In this document: in pieces, positions 54,385 to 63,295 of the stretch | How positions within the stretch are numbered: position 1 is the first letter of the stretch | Layout: each line of letters opens with the position of its first letter | DNA from: Flavihumibacter solisilvae | GTDB taxonomy: Bacteria; Bacteroidota; Bacteroidia; Chitinophagales; Chitinophagaceae | Length of the DNA: 64,000 nucleotides | NCBI RefSeq assembly: GCF_000814475.1 | Contig: NZ_JSVC01000008.1 | Coordinates: 124,001 to 188,000 of the forward strand | Direction: 5' to 3' | Notes under the pieces: model-generated | Database searches by the model: none | Told to the model about the DNA's origin: nothing | What the model saw: only the letters and a program-made list of their open reading frames with translations | Made by a program: the position numbers and the translations under genes

Positions 54385-55986
54385 ATGAAAAATATGATTG
54401 TAAAAAAACTTTCAATAGTGATGGTTGCAGCTGCAATGGTAACATCATGTGCCAAGAAGCTTGACCTGTTTCCACCGAATGATCTGACACCTGAAACCAC
54501 CTATTCAACAGCAGCGGGATACAAAGCTGTTTTGGCCAAGATCTACGGTGGTATGGCTACTACAGGTAACCAGGGTCCTTCAGGTGCCTCCGATATACAA
54601 GGACTTGATGAAGGCTCACAGTCCCCTTTCATTCGTGGATTCTTCAACTGCCAGGAGCTGCCTACAGATGAGGCAATTGTGACCTGGAATGACCAGACGA
54701 TCCATGATTTTCACAACATGCGGTGGACAAGTGCCGATCCGTTCCTCCTGGGAATGTATGCACGTCCAATTTACAACATCACGATTTCAAATGAGTACCT
54801 GCGGGAGTCTACTGATGAAAAGGTCGCAGGTCGCGGGATAACCGGTTCGGATGCGGAAGAGATCAGGGGAACCCGTGCTGAAGTACGTTTCCTGCGAGCC
54901 TTCAACTACTGGGCAATGCTGGATCTGTTTGGTAAATCAACCTTTGTAACCGAAGAGGATAAGATTGGGTCAGACCTACCGAGGCAAATCGAACGCCCCG
55001 AACTGTTCGCATTCATTGAAACAGAATTGAAGGCTATAGAGAATGATCTGGCTGCAGCGAGATCTATGGAGTATTCACGCGTTGACCGTGCGGCAGCCTG
55101 GGCATTGCTTGCAAGGCTCTACCTGAATGCCGAAACATATACCGGAACTCCCCGTTATGCGGACGCCCTTACTTACGCTAAGAAAGTTATTGATGCGGGT
55201 TATTCCCTGCACCCTGATTACCGGCAGGTATTTATGGCCGATAACGACCAGGCCAAGAATGAATTCATTTATGTTATAGCCTGCGATGGTGCCAGGATCC
55301 AGAGTTATGGTAATACAACTTTCCTGGTGCATGCAGCTTGCGGTGATGACCACGATGAATACGGGGTCGCAGGTGGCTGGTCAGGATACCGTACCACTGA
55401 GGCATTTGCAAACCTTTTTGCAGATAAATCAGGAAATTCTGATCAACGCGCGCTGTTCACTAATCTCGGTAATCCTGAAATCACAACCGTAAGCGCATTT
55501 GCTGAAGGTATTCATGTGCGGAAGTTTATCAATATCCGCTCAGACGGCAAACCCGTAAATGATCCAAAGCGTGATTTCGTAGACATAGACTTTCCCATAT
55601 TCCGCCTGGCAGAAATGTTGCTCATCTATGCCGAAGCGCATATACGTGGTGGTGGAGGTGATGCTTCAACTGCACTTGACTACCTGAACCAGCTTCGTTA
55701 CAGGGCATACGGCGGAAGTTTTGGAACCGGTGATGTCGGTAAGCTGAACGGTGGGGACCTGAACCTGCAGACTATCCTTGACGAGCGGGGTCGCGAATTA
55801 TATTGGGAAGGACACAGGCGTACAGATCTCATCCGCTTTGGCAAGTTTACCTCTGCGTCTTATCTGTGGCCATGGAAAGGTGGTGTTTCATCCGGTACAG
55901 CAGTGGATGACAAATATAAACTCTTCCCGGTTCCTTCCGCAAATCGAACAGCCAACCCTAACCTCGACCAGAATGCAGGTTACTAA
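54385..55986 (+). CDS. SusD/RagB family lipoprotein of the starch locus
   Basis: A 533-residue lipoprotein (lipid Cys in AAAMVTSCAKKL). The typical TPR core is RAEVRFLRAFNYWAMLDLFGKSTFV, and the end is WEGHRRTDLIRFGKFT to LFPVPSANRTANPNLDQNAGY. It forms the cap of the SusC barrel and binds starch. It is 18 bases downstream of susC. Confidence 0.95.
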   Translation: MKNMIVKKLSIVMVAAAMVTSCAKKLDLFPPNDLTPETTYSTAAGYKAVLAKIYGGMATTGNQGPSGASDIQGLDEGSQSPFIRGFFNCQELPTDEAIVTWNDQTIHDFHNMRWTSADPFLLGMYARPIYNITISNEYLRESTDEKVAGRGITGSDAEEIRGTRAEVRFLRAFNYWAMLDLFGKSTFVTEEDKIGSDLPRQIERPELFAFIETELKAIENDLAAARSMEYSRVDRAAAWALLARLYLNAETYTGTPRYADALTYAKKVIDAGYSLHPDYRQVFMADNDQAKNEFIYVIACDGARIQSYGNTTFLVHAACGDDHDEYGVAGGWSGYRTTEAFANLFADKSGNSDQRALFTNLGNPEITTVSAFAEGIHVRKFINIRSDGKPVNDPKRDFVDIDFPIFRLAEMLLIYAEAHIRGGGGDASTALDYLNQLRYRAYGGSFGTGDVGKLNGGDLNLQTILDERGRELYWEGHRRTDLIRFGKFTSASYLWPWKGGVSSGTAVDDKYKLFPVPSANRTANPNLDQNAGY

Positions 55987-56010
55987 TCAATTTAAAAAAA
56001 GCACACAGTT

Positions 56011-56835
56011 ATGAAAATGCTTTATAAAATATGCGTACTCTTTTTGTTTGCTGCCACAATGTGGTCATGCGAAAAAGATGAGAACAGGATCAATTTTGAA
56101 GGTGGCACGGCGCCGGTGCTTGCTATCACGGACAATGCACCTGAGTTGTCCTTCAACAATTCAGCAATGGAGGCGTTTACACTGAACTGGACCAATCCGG
56201 ACTACCAGTTCACGACCGGGGTCAGCTCTCATGATGTCAGCTACGTCATTGAGATCGATACGGTGGGAGCGAATTTTACCAATCCCGTTAAACATTCTGT
56301 TTCCATCAGCAAGGACCTTAGCAAATCATTTACGATCGGCGATTTCAACGATATCCTGCTAAACTCGCTGCAACTGAAACCAGCTATGCAACACAATATC
56401 GAAATCAGGGTCAAAGCGAATATTGCAGTGTCAGCGGCCACCTTGTTTTCAAATGTAATGCAGTTGACCGCTACGCCATATTCTATCCCGCCCAAGGTGA
56501 CACCCCCCTCGTCCGGAACACTCTATATTGTCGGCAGTGCGACCCAGGGCGATTGGTCAAATCCCGTTCCGGTTCCTTCACAGCAGTTCACACAGGTTAG
56601 TGAAACGATTTACGAGATCACGGTAAATCTTAAAGGAGGCGGCGCATACCTATTCATTCCCCGAAACGGTGAGTGGGCGAAATACAATGTGAAAGATGAC
56701 AAAGCCGCAGGCATTCAATCGGGCGGTGACTTTGGTGCAGAACAGGCCAAGGATATCCCTGGCCCTGATGCTGCTGGTAACTATAAGATTACCGTTGACT
56801 TCCAACGTGGAAAGTTCACTGTAGTGAAACAATAA
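56011..56835 (+). CDS. SusE-like starch-binding lipoprotein with one CBM
   Basis: A 274-residue lipoprotein (MWSCEKDEN). The N-terminal SusE Ig-like domain is EAFTLNWTNPDYQFTTGVSSHDVSYVIEID. One C-terminal carbohydrate-binding module (GTLYIVGSATQGDWSNPVPVPSQQF to GKFTVVKQ, about residues 170-274) has the aromatic pattern of SusE/SusF starch modules. It is 24 bases downstream of susD and probably holds starch at the surface. Confidence 0.9.
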   Translation: MKMLYKICVLFLFAATMWSCEKDENRINFEGGTAPVLAITDNAPELSFNNSAMEAFTLNWTNPDYQFTTGVSSHDVSYVIEIDTVGANFTNPVKHSVSISKDLSKSFTIGDFNDILLNSLQLKPAMQHNIEIRVKANIAVSAATLFSNVMQLTATPYSIPPKVTPPSSGTLYIVGSATQGDWSNPVPVPSQQFTQVSETIYEITVNLKGGGAYLFIPRNGEWAKYNVKDDKAAGIQSGGDFGAEQAKDIPGPDAAGNYKITVDFQRGKFTVVKQ

Positions 56836-56859
56836 TCCTCATCCATTCAACAACAGAAA

Positions 56860-58008
56860 ATGAAATTCATTTTAAAATATTCTTTTGTTGTGTTGCTGGC
56901 AGTATTGTTCGCTACTGGCTGCGACAAAGTAAACGACCTGCCGGAATATGAAAGCGGCAACGCCCCCGCGCTCGCTACATCGGTAAGTGCAATTGCACCG
57001 GCTCCGGCTGATTCACTTGAGCCCGCGGTTACATTTACGTGGTCATATCCTGCCTACGCATCAGATTCATCCAGTATTAAGTATGTGATAGAGATCGACT
57101 CTGCAGGCAGAAATTTTTCCAATGCATCAAAACGGGTGGTTACAGGCGCCTTAAGTTCAACTTATCTCTCCAAAGAGATCAATGAAATCCTGCTTGGATT
57201 TGGTTTTGAATTCGGTAAGCCATATGACATGGAAGTACGGATAACATCTTCCTACAGTAATAACAATGATAAAAAAATGTCCAATGTCATTGCTATGAAG
57301 ATGACTCCCTACAAAATACCGCCACGTGTTGAACTGCCTTCATCCGGTAAACTCTTCCTGGTCGGTGACGCCTCTGATGGGGGCTGGAGTAACCCGGTTC
57401 CCGCTCCTTCACAGGAGTTTTCGCGACTCGATGAAACAACATTCGAAGGCGTGTTTCACCTGACCGGTAGCAAGCAATATCTCATTCTTCCCGTAAACGG
57501 TAGTTGGGATAATAAGTATTCCGTGGAAGACAACAGTATTCCAGGGCTGAGCAGCGGTGGCGATTTCGGATATAACAAACCAGGCAATTTCCCTGGCCCT
57601 GCCAACGATGGAATGTATAAGATCGTGGTGAATTTCCAGACTGGTAAGTTCAGTGTAACTCCATATTCTGAAAATAATCTTCCAACAAACCTGTACATCG
57701 TTGGAAATGCGACGGCCGGCGACTGGGGAAACCCGGTTCCTGTTCCTGGTCAACAGTTCACCCGGATCAATTCTGTTGAATGGGAAATTACGCTGCCTTT
57801 ATTTGGTGGGAAACAATACCTGTTCCTCCCTGTGAACGGCGACTGGAGCCACAAGTATTCAGTTGATGACAATACATTAACCGGCCTCGCGGAAGGTGGA
57901 AAATTCGGCTATGATCTAAGCCAGAATTTTCCTGGCCCTTCTGCAGATGGAACTTATAAGATCAACGTCAATTTTGCCACCAGCAGGTTCATTGTGACAA
58001 AACAATAA
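56860..58008 (+). CDS. SusF-like starch-binding lipoprotein with two CBMs
   Basis: A 382-residue lipoprotein (VLFATGCDKVN). The N-terminal Ig-like domain EPAVTFTWSYPAYASDSSSIKYVIEIDSAG is homologous to that of the SusE-like protein. Two tandem CBMs follow, starting at SGKLFLVGDASDGGWSNP (about 164) and TNLYIVGNATAGDWGNP (about 275), 60% or so identical by eye. The two lipoproteins thus differ in the number of CBM copies, as SusE and SusF do. A strong terminator follows. Confidence 0.9.
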   Translation: MKFILKYSFVVLLAVLFATGCDKVNDLPEYESGNAPALATSVSAIAPAPADSLEPAVTFTWSYPAYASDSSSIKYVIEIDSAGRNFSNASKRVVTGALSSTYLSKEINEILLGFGFEFGKPYDMEVRITSSYSNNNDKKMSNVIAMKMTPYKIPPRVELPSSGKLFLVGDASDGGWSNPVPAPSQEFSRLDETTFEGVFHLTGSKQYLILPVNGSWDNKYSVEDNSIPGLSSGGDFGYNKPGNFPGPANDGMYKIVVNFQTGKFSVTPYSENNLPTNLYIVGNATAGDWGNPVPVPGQQFTRINSVEWEITLPLFGGKQYLFLPVNGDWSHKYSVDDNTLTGLAEGGKFGYDLSQNFPGPSADGTYKINVNFATSRFIVTKQ

Positions 58009-58059
58009 TCAACTGCACTTCCTTTTCCGTTAGTTTTCAAAAATTGCATCATTAGTTAG

Positions 58060-58090
58060 AAAGGGTTGCCCGGATCGGGCGACCCTTTTT
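58060..58090 (+). terminator. Terminator of the starch locus
   Basis: AAAGGGTTGCCCG pairs with CGGGCGACCCTTT around GAT (13 pairs with one G-T), followed by TTTTT. It ends the susC-D-E-F transcript. Confidence 0.95.
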
Positions 58091-58133
58091 AGTTGAAATA
58101 AAAATTCTGCCGCTAAACATAAACGGTTAAGCT

Positions 58134-58156
58134 GATATTTAATAATATTGAATATC
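58134..58156. promoter_or_regulatory. Near-perfect 23-bp palindrome upstream of the GH116 gene
   Basis: Arms GATATTTAATA and TATTGAATATC match at 10 of 11 positions around a central A. It is 25 bases before the GH116 ATG and fits an operator for a dimeric repressor. The rest of the gap, 58091-58133, shows nothing I recognise. Confidence 0.6.
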
Positions 58157-58181
58157 ACTTGTGCCAAAAAACAATGTTTGT

Positions 58182-60725
58182 ATGAGCAAGAATCAACGCC
58201 GCTCATTCCTGAAAAATATAACATTGGGCGGCCTGGGCGCTGTCACCGTTCCGGGTTCGATTGGTCAGGGCGAATTACATGAAAATGCAGGCAATGCAGA
58301 TCGTGCCCCCATTGATCAGGAGACCCACTCATTTAATGGCACTTATTCCGGTAAATTTCTCACCAGGCTTGCTTTTCCAATCGGGGGTATTGGTGCAGGA
58401 ATGTTCTGCATGGAAGGAACAGGTGCTATTTCACACATGAGCATCAGGCACCGGCCGGAAATATTTCATGAGCCGGGAATGTTTGCCGCAGTGTCAATCA
58501 AAGGTGACAACCCCCGCGCAAAAGTGCTGGAAGGACCTGTGCCTGAATGGAAATTCTTTGGGCAACGAGGAACCGGCAACGGAGCCGCTGGCACTACCTT
58601 CGGCTTGCCACGATTCGGGGAAGCGAGTTTTAAAACGGAATTCCCATTCGGAAAGGTTGAGCTCTCTGACCATCAGTTCCCCCTTTCAGTCACCATCATC
58701 GGCTGGAGTCCTATTATCCCGGGCGATGCAGATGCATCATCACTTCCAGTTGGCGCTTTCGAGTATACGTTCCACAACAATAGCCCCGATGTACAGGACG
58801 CCGTCTTTTCCTTCAATTCCAAAAACTTTCTTGCCACCGATAAAGCAACCAACTCGGTTCGCGCTGCAACAAACGGTTTTATACTTAAAAACGAAAACGC
58901 AGGCAAGCCACAGGAGAATACGGATTTTGCCGTCTTCACGAATGAACCGGATACCAGGACTGACCATTGCTGGTTTCGTGGCGGATGGTGGGATCCTTTG
59001 ACTATGGCATGGAACACTGTTAAACAGGCAGGCATAGTTGAAAATCCTCCGGTTGACAAAGACGCCCCGGGGGCTTCCCTGTTTGTCCGTTTCAAACTTC
59101 TGCCAGGTGAAAAACGTAGTATCCGCCTGTGCTTTGCCTGGTTTACACCGGAATCTGATCTCCAGATTGGTGAGAAGAGCGTTTCAGAAAAATTGTTTTA
59201 CAAACCCTGGTACGCAGGAAGATTTAAGGATATTAATGAACTAATAAGTTACTGGCAAAACAACTACCATGAACTCAAGTCAGGAAGCAGGTCATTTTCC
59301 GAGGCATTTTATGCAAGCACTTTACCTCCCGAAGTAATGGAAGCCGTTGCCGCCAACCTGACAATTCTCAAATCCCCGACAGTAATGAGACAGACGGACG
59401 GCAGGTTGTGGAGTTGGGAAGGTTGTGGCGACGAGGGTGGTTGCTGCCATGGATCCTGTACACATGTCTGGAACTACGCCCAGGCAATACCACATCTGTT
59501 TCCTGCTTTGGAAAGAAGCCTGCGTGAAACCGAATTCGGTGAGAACCAGGACATGACGGGACACCAGGGCTTCCGGGCTAACCTGCCAATTACAGTCGTA
59601 AAACACGAATTCCATGCTGCAGCAGATGGTCAGCTCGGCGGTATAATGAAGGTTTACCGCGACTGGCGCATCAGTGGTGACGTTAACTGGCTGCAAAGGA
59701 TCTACCCCAGGGTGAAAGCGAGCATGGACTACTCTATAAAAACCTGGGATCCCCGTGGAAAGGGTATCGTCGAAGAACCCCATCATAATACATATGACAT
59801 TGAGTTCTGGGGCCCGGATGGAATGTGTACCAGCTTCTACCTTGGCGCCTTGCATGCCATGGTGGAAATGTCAGTCTTCCTTAAAAAAGATCATAAGCAA
59901 TATGCCATACTCCTTCAGAAAGGGAAAGCTTACCTGGAAAAAGAATTGTTTAATGGCGAATATTATTATCAACAAATAAAAGTGGATGGACTCAATGCAC
60001 CTGATCCCGCGAAGGCACAGTCTTTCGGTGGCGAATATTCCCGGGAGGCAGTTGAATTACTGAAGAAAGAAGGGCCGAAATATCAGTATGGAACGGGATG
60101 CCTGAGTGATGGTATTCTTGGCGCATGGATGGCGCAGGTTTGCGGTTTGCCGGAAGTATTTAATCGAAGCCAGGTAACCAGCCATCTGCTATCGGTGCAT
60201 CAAAATAATTTCAAAGTTGATCTAAGTACTCATGATAACCCACAGCGCCCCGCATATGCTCTCGGTAACGAAGGCGGTTTGTTATTATGTACATGGCCGA
60301 AAGGTGGCGAACTTTCACTTCCTTTTGTTTACAGTGACGAAGTATGGACCGGCATCGAATACCAGGTTGCCGCGCACCTGGTGATGATGGGCAAACAGGA
60401 TGAGGGACTTTCAATTGTCCGCGAATGCAGAAAACGATATGATGGAAGGGTAAGGAATCCATTCAACGAATATGAATGCGGTCATTGGTATGCGCGGGCG
60501 ATGTCCAGTTATAGCCTTCTGCAGGCACTCACAGGTTTGCGTTACGATGCTGTTGCTCAAAGTTTATATATGCATTCGCAGTTTGGAGATTTTACTTGCT
60601 TCCTTTCTACTGCCGGAGGTTTCGGAACAGTTAAACTTAAAGACGGACGTCCCGCCTTGAACGTCGTCTCCGGCAAGATCCCTGTAAGGAAATTCATTGT
60701 AGACTCAAAGATTATACCTGCATGA
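58182..60725 (+). CDS. GH116 family glycosidase, non-lysosomal glucosylceramidase-like, Tat-exported
   Basis: An 847-residue protein. The N-terminus NQRRSFLKNITLGGLGAV is a twin-arginine signal. The first beta-sandwich domain (AFPIGGIGAGMFCMEGTGAISHMSIRH) and the C-terminal (alpha/alpha)6 domain (GGCCHGSCTHVWNYAQAIPHLFPALERSLRE; EFWGPDGMCTSFYLGALHAMVEM) follow the GH116 order of GBA2-like enzymes. Family members act on beta-glucosides, beta-xylosides or N-acetylglucosaminides. Its final codon overlaps the start of the next gene in an ATGA-type junction, so the two are probably translated together. Confidence 0.9.
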   Translation: MSKNQRRSFLKNITLGGLGAVTVPGSIGQGELHENAGNADRAPIDQETHSFNGTYSGKFLTRLAFPIGGIGAGMFCMEGTGAISHMSIRHRPEIFHEPGMFAAVSIKGDNPRAKVLEGPVPEWKFFGQRGTGNGAAGTTFGLPRFGEASFKTEFPFGKVELSDHQFPLSVTIIGWSPIIPGDADASSLPVGAFEYTFHNNSPDVQDAVFSFNSKNFLATDKATNSVRAATNGFILKNENAGKPQENTDFAVFTNEPDTRTDHCWFRGGWWDPLTMAWNTVKQAGIVENPPVDKDAPGASLFVRFKLLPGEKRSIRLCFAWFTPESDLQIGEKSVSEKLFYKPWYAGRFKDINELISYWQNNYHELKSGSRSFSEAFYASTLPPEVMEAVAANLTILKSPTVMRQTDGRLWSWEGCGDEGGCCHGSCTHVWNYAQAIPHLFPALERSLRETEFGENQDMTGHQGFRANLPITVVKHEFHAAADGQLGGIMKVYRDWRISGDVNWLQRIYPRVKASMDYSIKTWDPRGKGIVEEPHHNTYDIEFWGPDGMCTSFYLGALHAMVEMSVFLKKDHKQYAILLQKGKAYLEKELFNGEYYYQQIKVDGLNAPDPAKAQSFGGEYSREAVELLKKEGPKYQYGTGCLSDGILGAWMAQVCGLPEVFNRSQVTSHLLSVHQNNFKVDLSTHDNPQRPAYALGNEGGLLLCTWPKGGELSLPFVYSDEVWTGIEYQVAAHLVMMGKQDEGLSIVRECRKRYDGRVRNPFNEYECGHWYARAMSSYSLLQALTGLRYDAVAQSLYMHSQFGDFTCFLSTAGGFGTVKLKDGRPALNVVSGKIPVRKFIVDSKIIPA

Positions 60726-62101
60726 CAGTAGGCGTCAAGATGATCGTAGGCATCCGGTTTAACATGTATGATGAATCCGGTCAGCTGCTGGAAGCAGGAT
60801 TTGATGCTCCGCCGGTATGCTACTTCCACGGCGGCGATTTGATCATGCGGGCGCTACAGGAACAGCTATGCGGACTTTCTGCCGGTGATTCCCGGCGTGT
60901 GTTCCTGGCTGAATCGGAAAACCCCCTGGGGAAAAAGATCTTTTTCGATGTGGTGATAGATTCTGTCCGGCCCGCCACATCAGCAGAAATGGTAGCAGGG
61001 CATCATCTGCCCGGGCATGGAAATACAGAAAGCCAACTGGTAGTACACCTGGTTAGCGGTTTTCTCGGAAGTGGAAAGACTACGGCTATTTACCAGGCTT
61101 GCAAATCATTACAGGCTAACGGATCAGAGCCCATCGTTATAACGAACGACCAGGGTCGCCTGCTGGTTGATACCCATTTTTTTTGCAGCAAAGGAATTCA
61201 GGCATTACAGATCAGCGGTGGTTGTTATTGTTGCAACTATACGACACTCGAGGGAATGATCGCGGGCATTATGACCAGAGCTTCCGAACGGTCAATAGTA
61301 TTTGCTGAGGCAGTTGGTTCCTGTACAGATATTGTGGCAACGGTAATGAAGCCATTGTTGAATTCCCTTCCAGGGGCTGTTGTTACTGTAACATCCTTTG
61401 CCGATGCCCGATTGTTGCTGAACCTTATTCGCGGTGGTCAAATTTATGCGGACGATGTCGGGTATATCTATCATAAACAACTTGAAGAAGCCTTCGTGAT
61501 CGTCCTGAACAAAATTGACCTCTTACACGAAAACGAATTAAAGGAAGTAAGGCAATACCTCCAATCGGCTTATCCGGACAAAACAATTCTTGAACAGAAC
61601 AGCCTGGTTGACAATGGAACAAGTGCCTGGCTTTCATGGCTGGAAAAACAAAAGACTTCTCTAAGGCTGCCGTCACTTGAACTTGACTATGACCGTTATG
61701 CCGCGGGAGAAGCGAAAATGGCCTGGCTTGATAAAGAACTGATTATAGAATCCCAAACCGGTATGGCAAATATCATGGCCCGTGAGCTTGCAGGCGACAT
61801 AGTAGCCAGGATCAAAGCAAAAGAAATGCCCATAGGTCACCTGAAGTTCTGGATTAACGGAACCGACAAACTGGGTTTTACTGCAGCCAGCAATAAGGAT
61901 GTGACTGATACGCAGGAACCTGGGGTTATGAGTGCGTCCATACTGATTAATGCGAGGGTAGAAGCAGAACCTGAAGATCTCGACGAAATCGTCCGTGATG
62001 CTATCAGTAACCTGTCAGCAGGAAATGAGGTACAAGTAATAATAAAACATGCTGCATTGTTCAAACCGGGATACCCGGTACCTGTTCAAAGAATAGCATA
62101 A
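60722..62101 (+). CDS. FKBP (SlyD-like) domain fused to a G3E-family (COG0523) metallochaperone GTPase
   Basis: A 459-residue protein with an unusual layout. Residues about 7-90 match the FKBP fold of SlyD: VGIRFNMYDESGQLLEAG, VCYFHGGDLIMRALQEQLCGLSAGD, then NPLGKKIFFDVVIDSVRPATSAEM, which mirrors the last FKBP strand of SlyD; the chaperone insert of SlyD is absent. A short His-bearing linker GHHLPGHG follows. Residues 105-290 are a G3E GTPase: Walker A GFLGSGKTT (113-121), the metal-binding CYCC (168-171) in SGGCYCC, EAVG, and NKID (263-266). Residues 340-459 are an unassigned tail. The protein probably delivers Zn, Co or Ni to a target. Start: ATG at 60722 overlapping the GH116 stop; the ATG at 60740 is the other choice. 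Confidence 0.88.
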   Translation: MTVGVKMIVGIRFNMYDESGQLLEAGFDAPPVCYFHGGDLIMRALQEQLCGLSAGDSRRVFLAESENPLGKKIFFDVVIDSVRPATSAEMVAGHHLPGHGNTESQLVVHLVSGFLGSGKTTAIYQACKSLQANGSEPIVITNDQGRLLVDTHFFCSKGIQALQISGGCYCCNYTTLEGMIAGIMTRASERSIVFAEAVGSCTDIVATVMKPLLNSLPGAVVTVTSFADARLLLNLIRGGQIYADDVGYIYHKQLEEAFVIVLNKIDLLHENELKEVRQYLQSAYPDKTILEQNSLVDNGTSAWLSWLEKQKTSLRLPSLELDYDRYAAGEAKMAWLDKELIIESQTGMANIMARELAGDIVARIKAKEMPIGHLKFWINGTDKLGFTAASNKDVTDTQEPGVMSASILINARVEAEPEDLDEIVRDAISNLSAGNEVQVIIKHAALFKPGYPVPVQRIA

Positions 62102-62123
62102 ACGAAATAACAATCCCCACGTA

Positions 62124-63284
62124 ATGAAGAATATACTATTGTTTGCCAGTTTGTTTTTTTGTATTGCAGCTTTTTCACAACAGAAGTTCAATGGACTTGA
62201 CATGAATCTTTCCAACCTGTCGCGTCTCTCAGATGCAAAAACCCGTTCGATAAGTCCGGAGAACTTCAGTGGTGGTAAAGGGCAGGGTGGTATGGCTGAT
62301 CCCAGGGAAAAGGATAAGCGAAATGTGGCAAATGCAAGTAATGCCGCACGTGATCTCGGGAAAGGCTGGAAAGTGAATCCATTCATCCTTATTGAACCAG
62401 GAGAAACAATTACGATTGCTGAAATGGAAGGTCCTGGCGCTATTCAGCAGATCTGGATGACACCAACCGGAAACTGGAATTTTTCGATTATCCGGTTTTA
62501 TTGGGACGATGAAAAGTCTCCGTCAATTGAAGCACCTGTTGGTGCATTTTTTGGAATGGGATGGAATGAATTCGCTCCGCTCAATTCGCTTGCAGTTACT
62601 GTGAATCCTGGCAGTGCATTCAACTGCTACTGGAAAATGCCCTTCCGTAAAAAGTGTCGTGTTACGATGGAAAATGTAAATCCAACCGAAAGGATGAGCC
62701 TTTACTACCAGATCAATTACACTCTTACAGAAGTGGGCGATGATGAAGCATATTTTCATGCGCAATATCGTCGGTCCAACCCGACCAAAGGTGCGGAACA
62801 TACAATAATTGATGGCATCAAAGGCAAAGGACATTACGTGGGAACCTATATGGGCGTGGGAGTGAACAATAACGGCTGGTGGGGCGAAGGGGAGATCAAG
62901 TTCTTCATGGATGGGGACAAAGACTATGCTACAATAGTAGGTACCGGTACAGAAGACTATTTCTGTGGTTCCTACAATTTTGAGAATAAGGTGACAAGGC
63001 AATACCAGGAATTTTCAACTGCCTATGCAGGGCTGCACCAGGTTATTCGTCCTGACGGCGTTTACCGCTCACAACAACGTTTCGGAATGTATCGCTGGCA
63101 CATCATGGACCCCATTCGTTTCGATGGCGATCTTAAAGTAACGATCCAGGACCTCGGCTGGCGACATGGTGGCCGTTACCTCCCCCAGCAGTCCGACATT
63201 ATCACCGTTGCATACTGGTATCAGCGCGAACCACATACTGGCTACCCCAAGCTGAATGGCAGGGACCTGCTGGAAGTTAATTAA
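62124..63284 (+). CDS. GH172 family (DUF2961) glycosidase
   Basis: A 386-residue exported protein with a signal peptide ending AFSQQ. It has the DUF2961 jelly-roll pattern: GKGWKVNPFILIEPGETITIAEMEGPGAIQQIW, FYWDDEKSPSIEAPVGAFFGMGWNEF and VGTGTEDYFCGSYNFE, where the Glu of GTGTEDYF is the candidate catalytic residue. GH172 enzymes act on fructofuranose or arabinofuranose linkages, often as trimers or hexamers. The gap from the upstream gene is 22 bases. Confidence 0.92.
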   Translation: MKNILLFASLFFCIAAFSQQKFNGLDMNLSNLSRLSDAKTRSISPENFSGGKGQGGMADPREKDKRNVANASNAARDLGKGWKVNPFILIEPGETITIAEMEGPGAIQQIWMTPTGNWNFSIIRFYWDDEKSPSIEAPVGAFFGMGWNEFAPLNSLAVTVNPGSAFNCYWKMPFRKKCRVTMENVNPTERMSLYYQINYTLTEVGDDEAYFHAQYRRSNPTKGAEHTIIDGIKGKGHYVGTYMGVGVNNNGWWGEGEIKFFMDGDKDYATIVGTGTEDYFCGSYNFENKVTRQYQEFSTAYAGLHQVIRPDGVYRSQQRFGMYRWHIMDPIRFDGDLKVTIQDLGWRHGGRYLPQQSDIITVAYWYQREPHTGYPKLNGRDLLEVN

Positions 63285-63295
63285 TGTATGCATGC

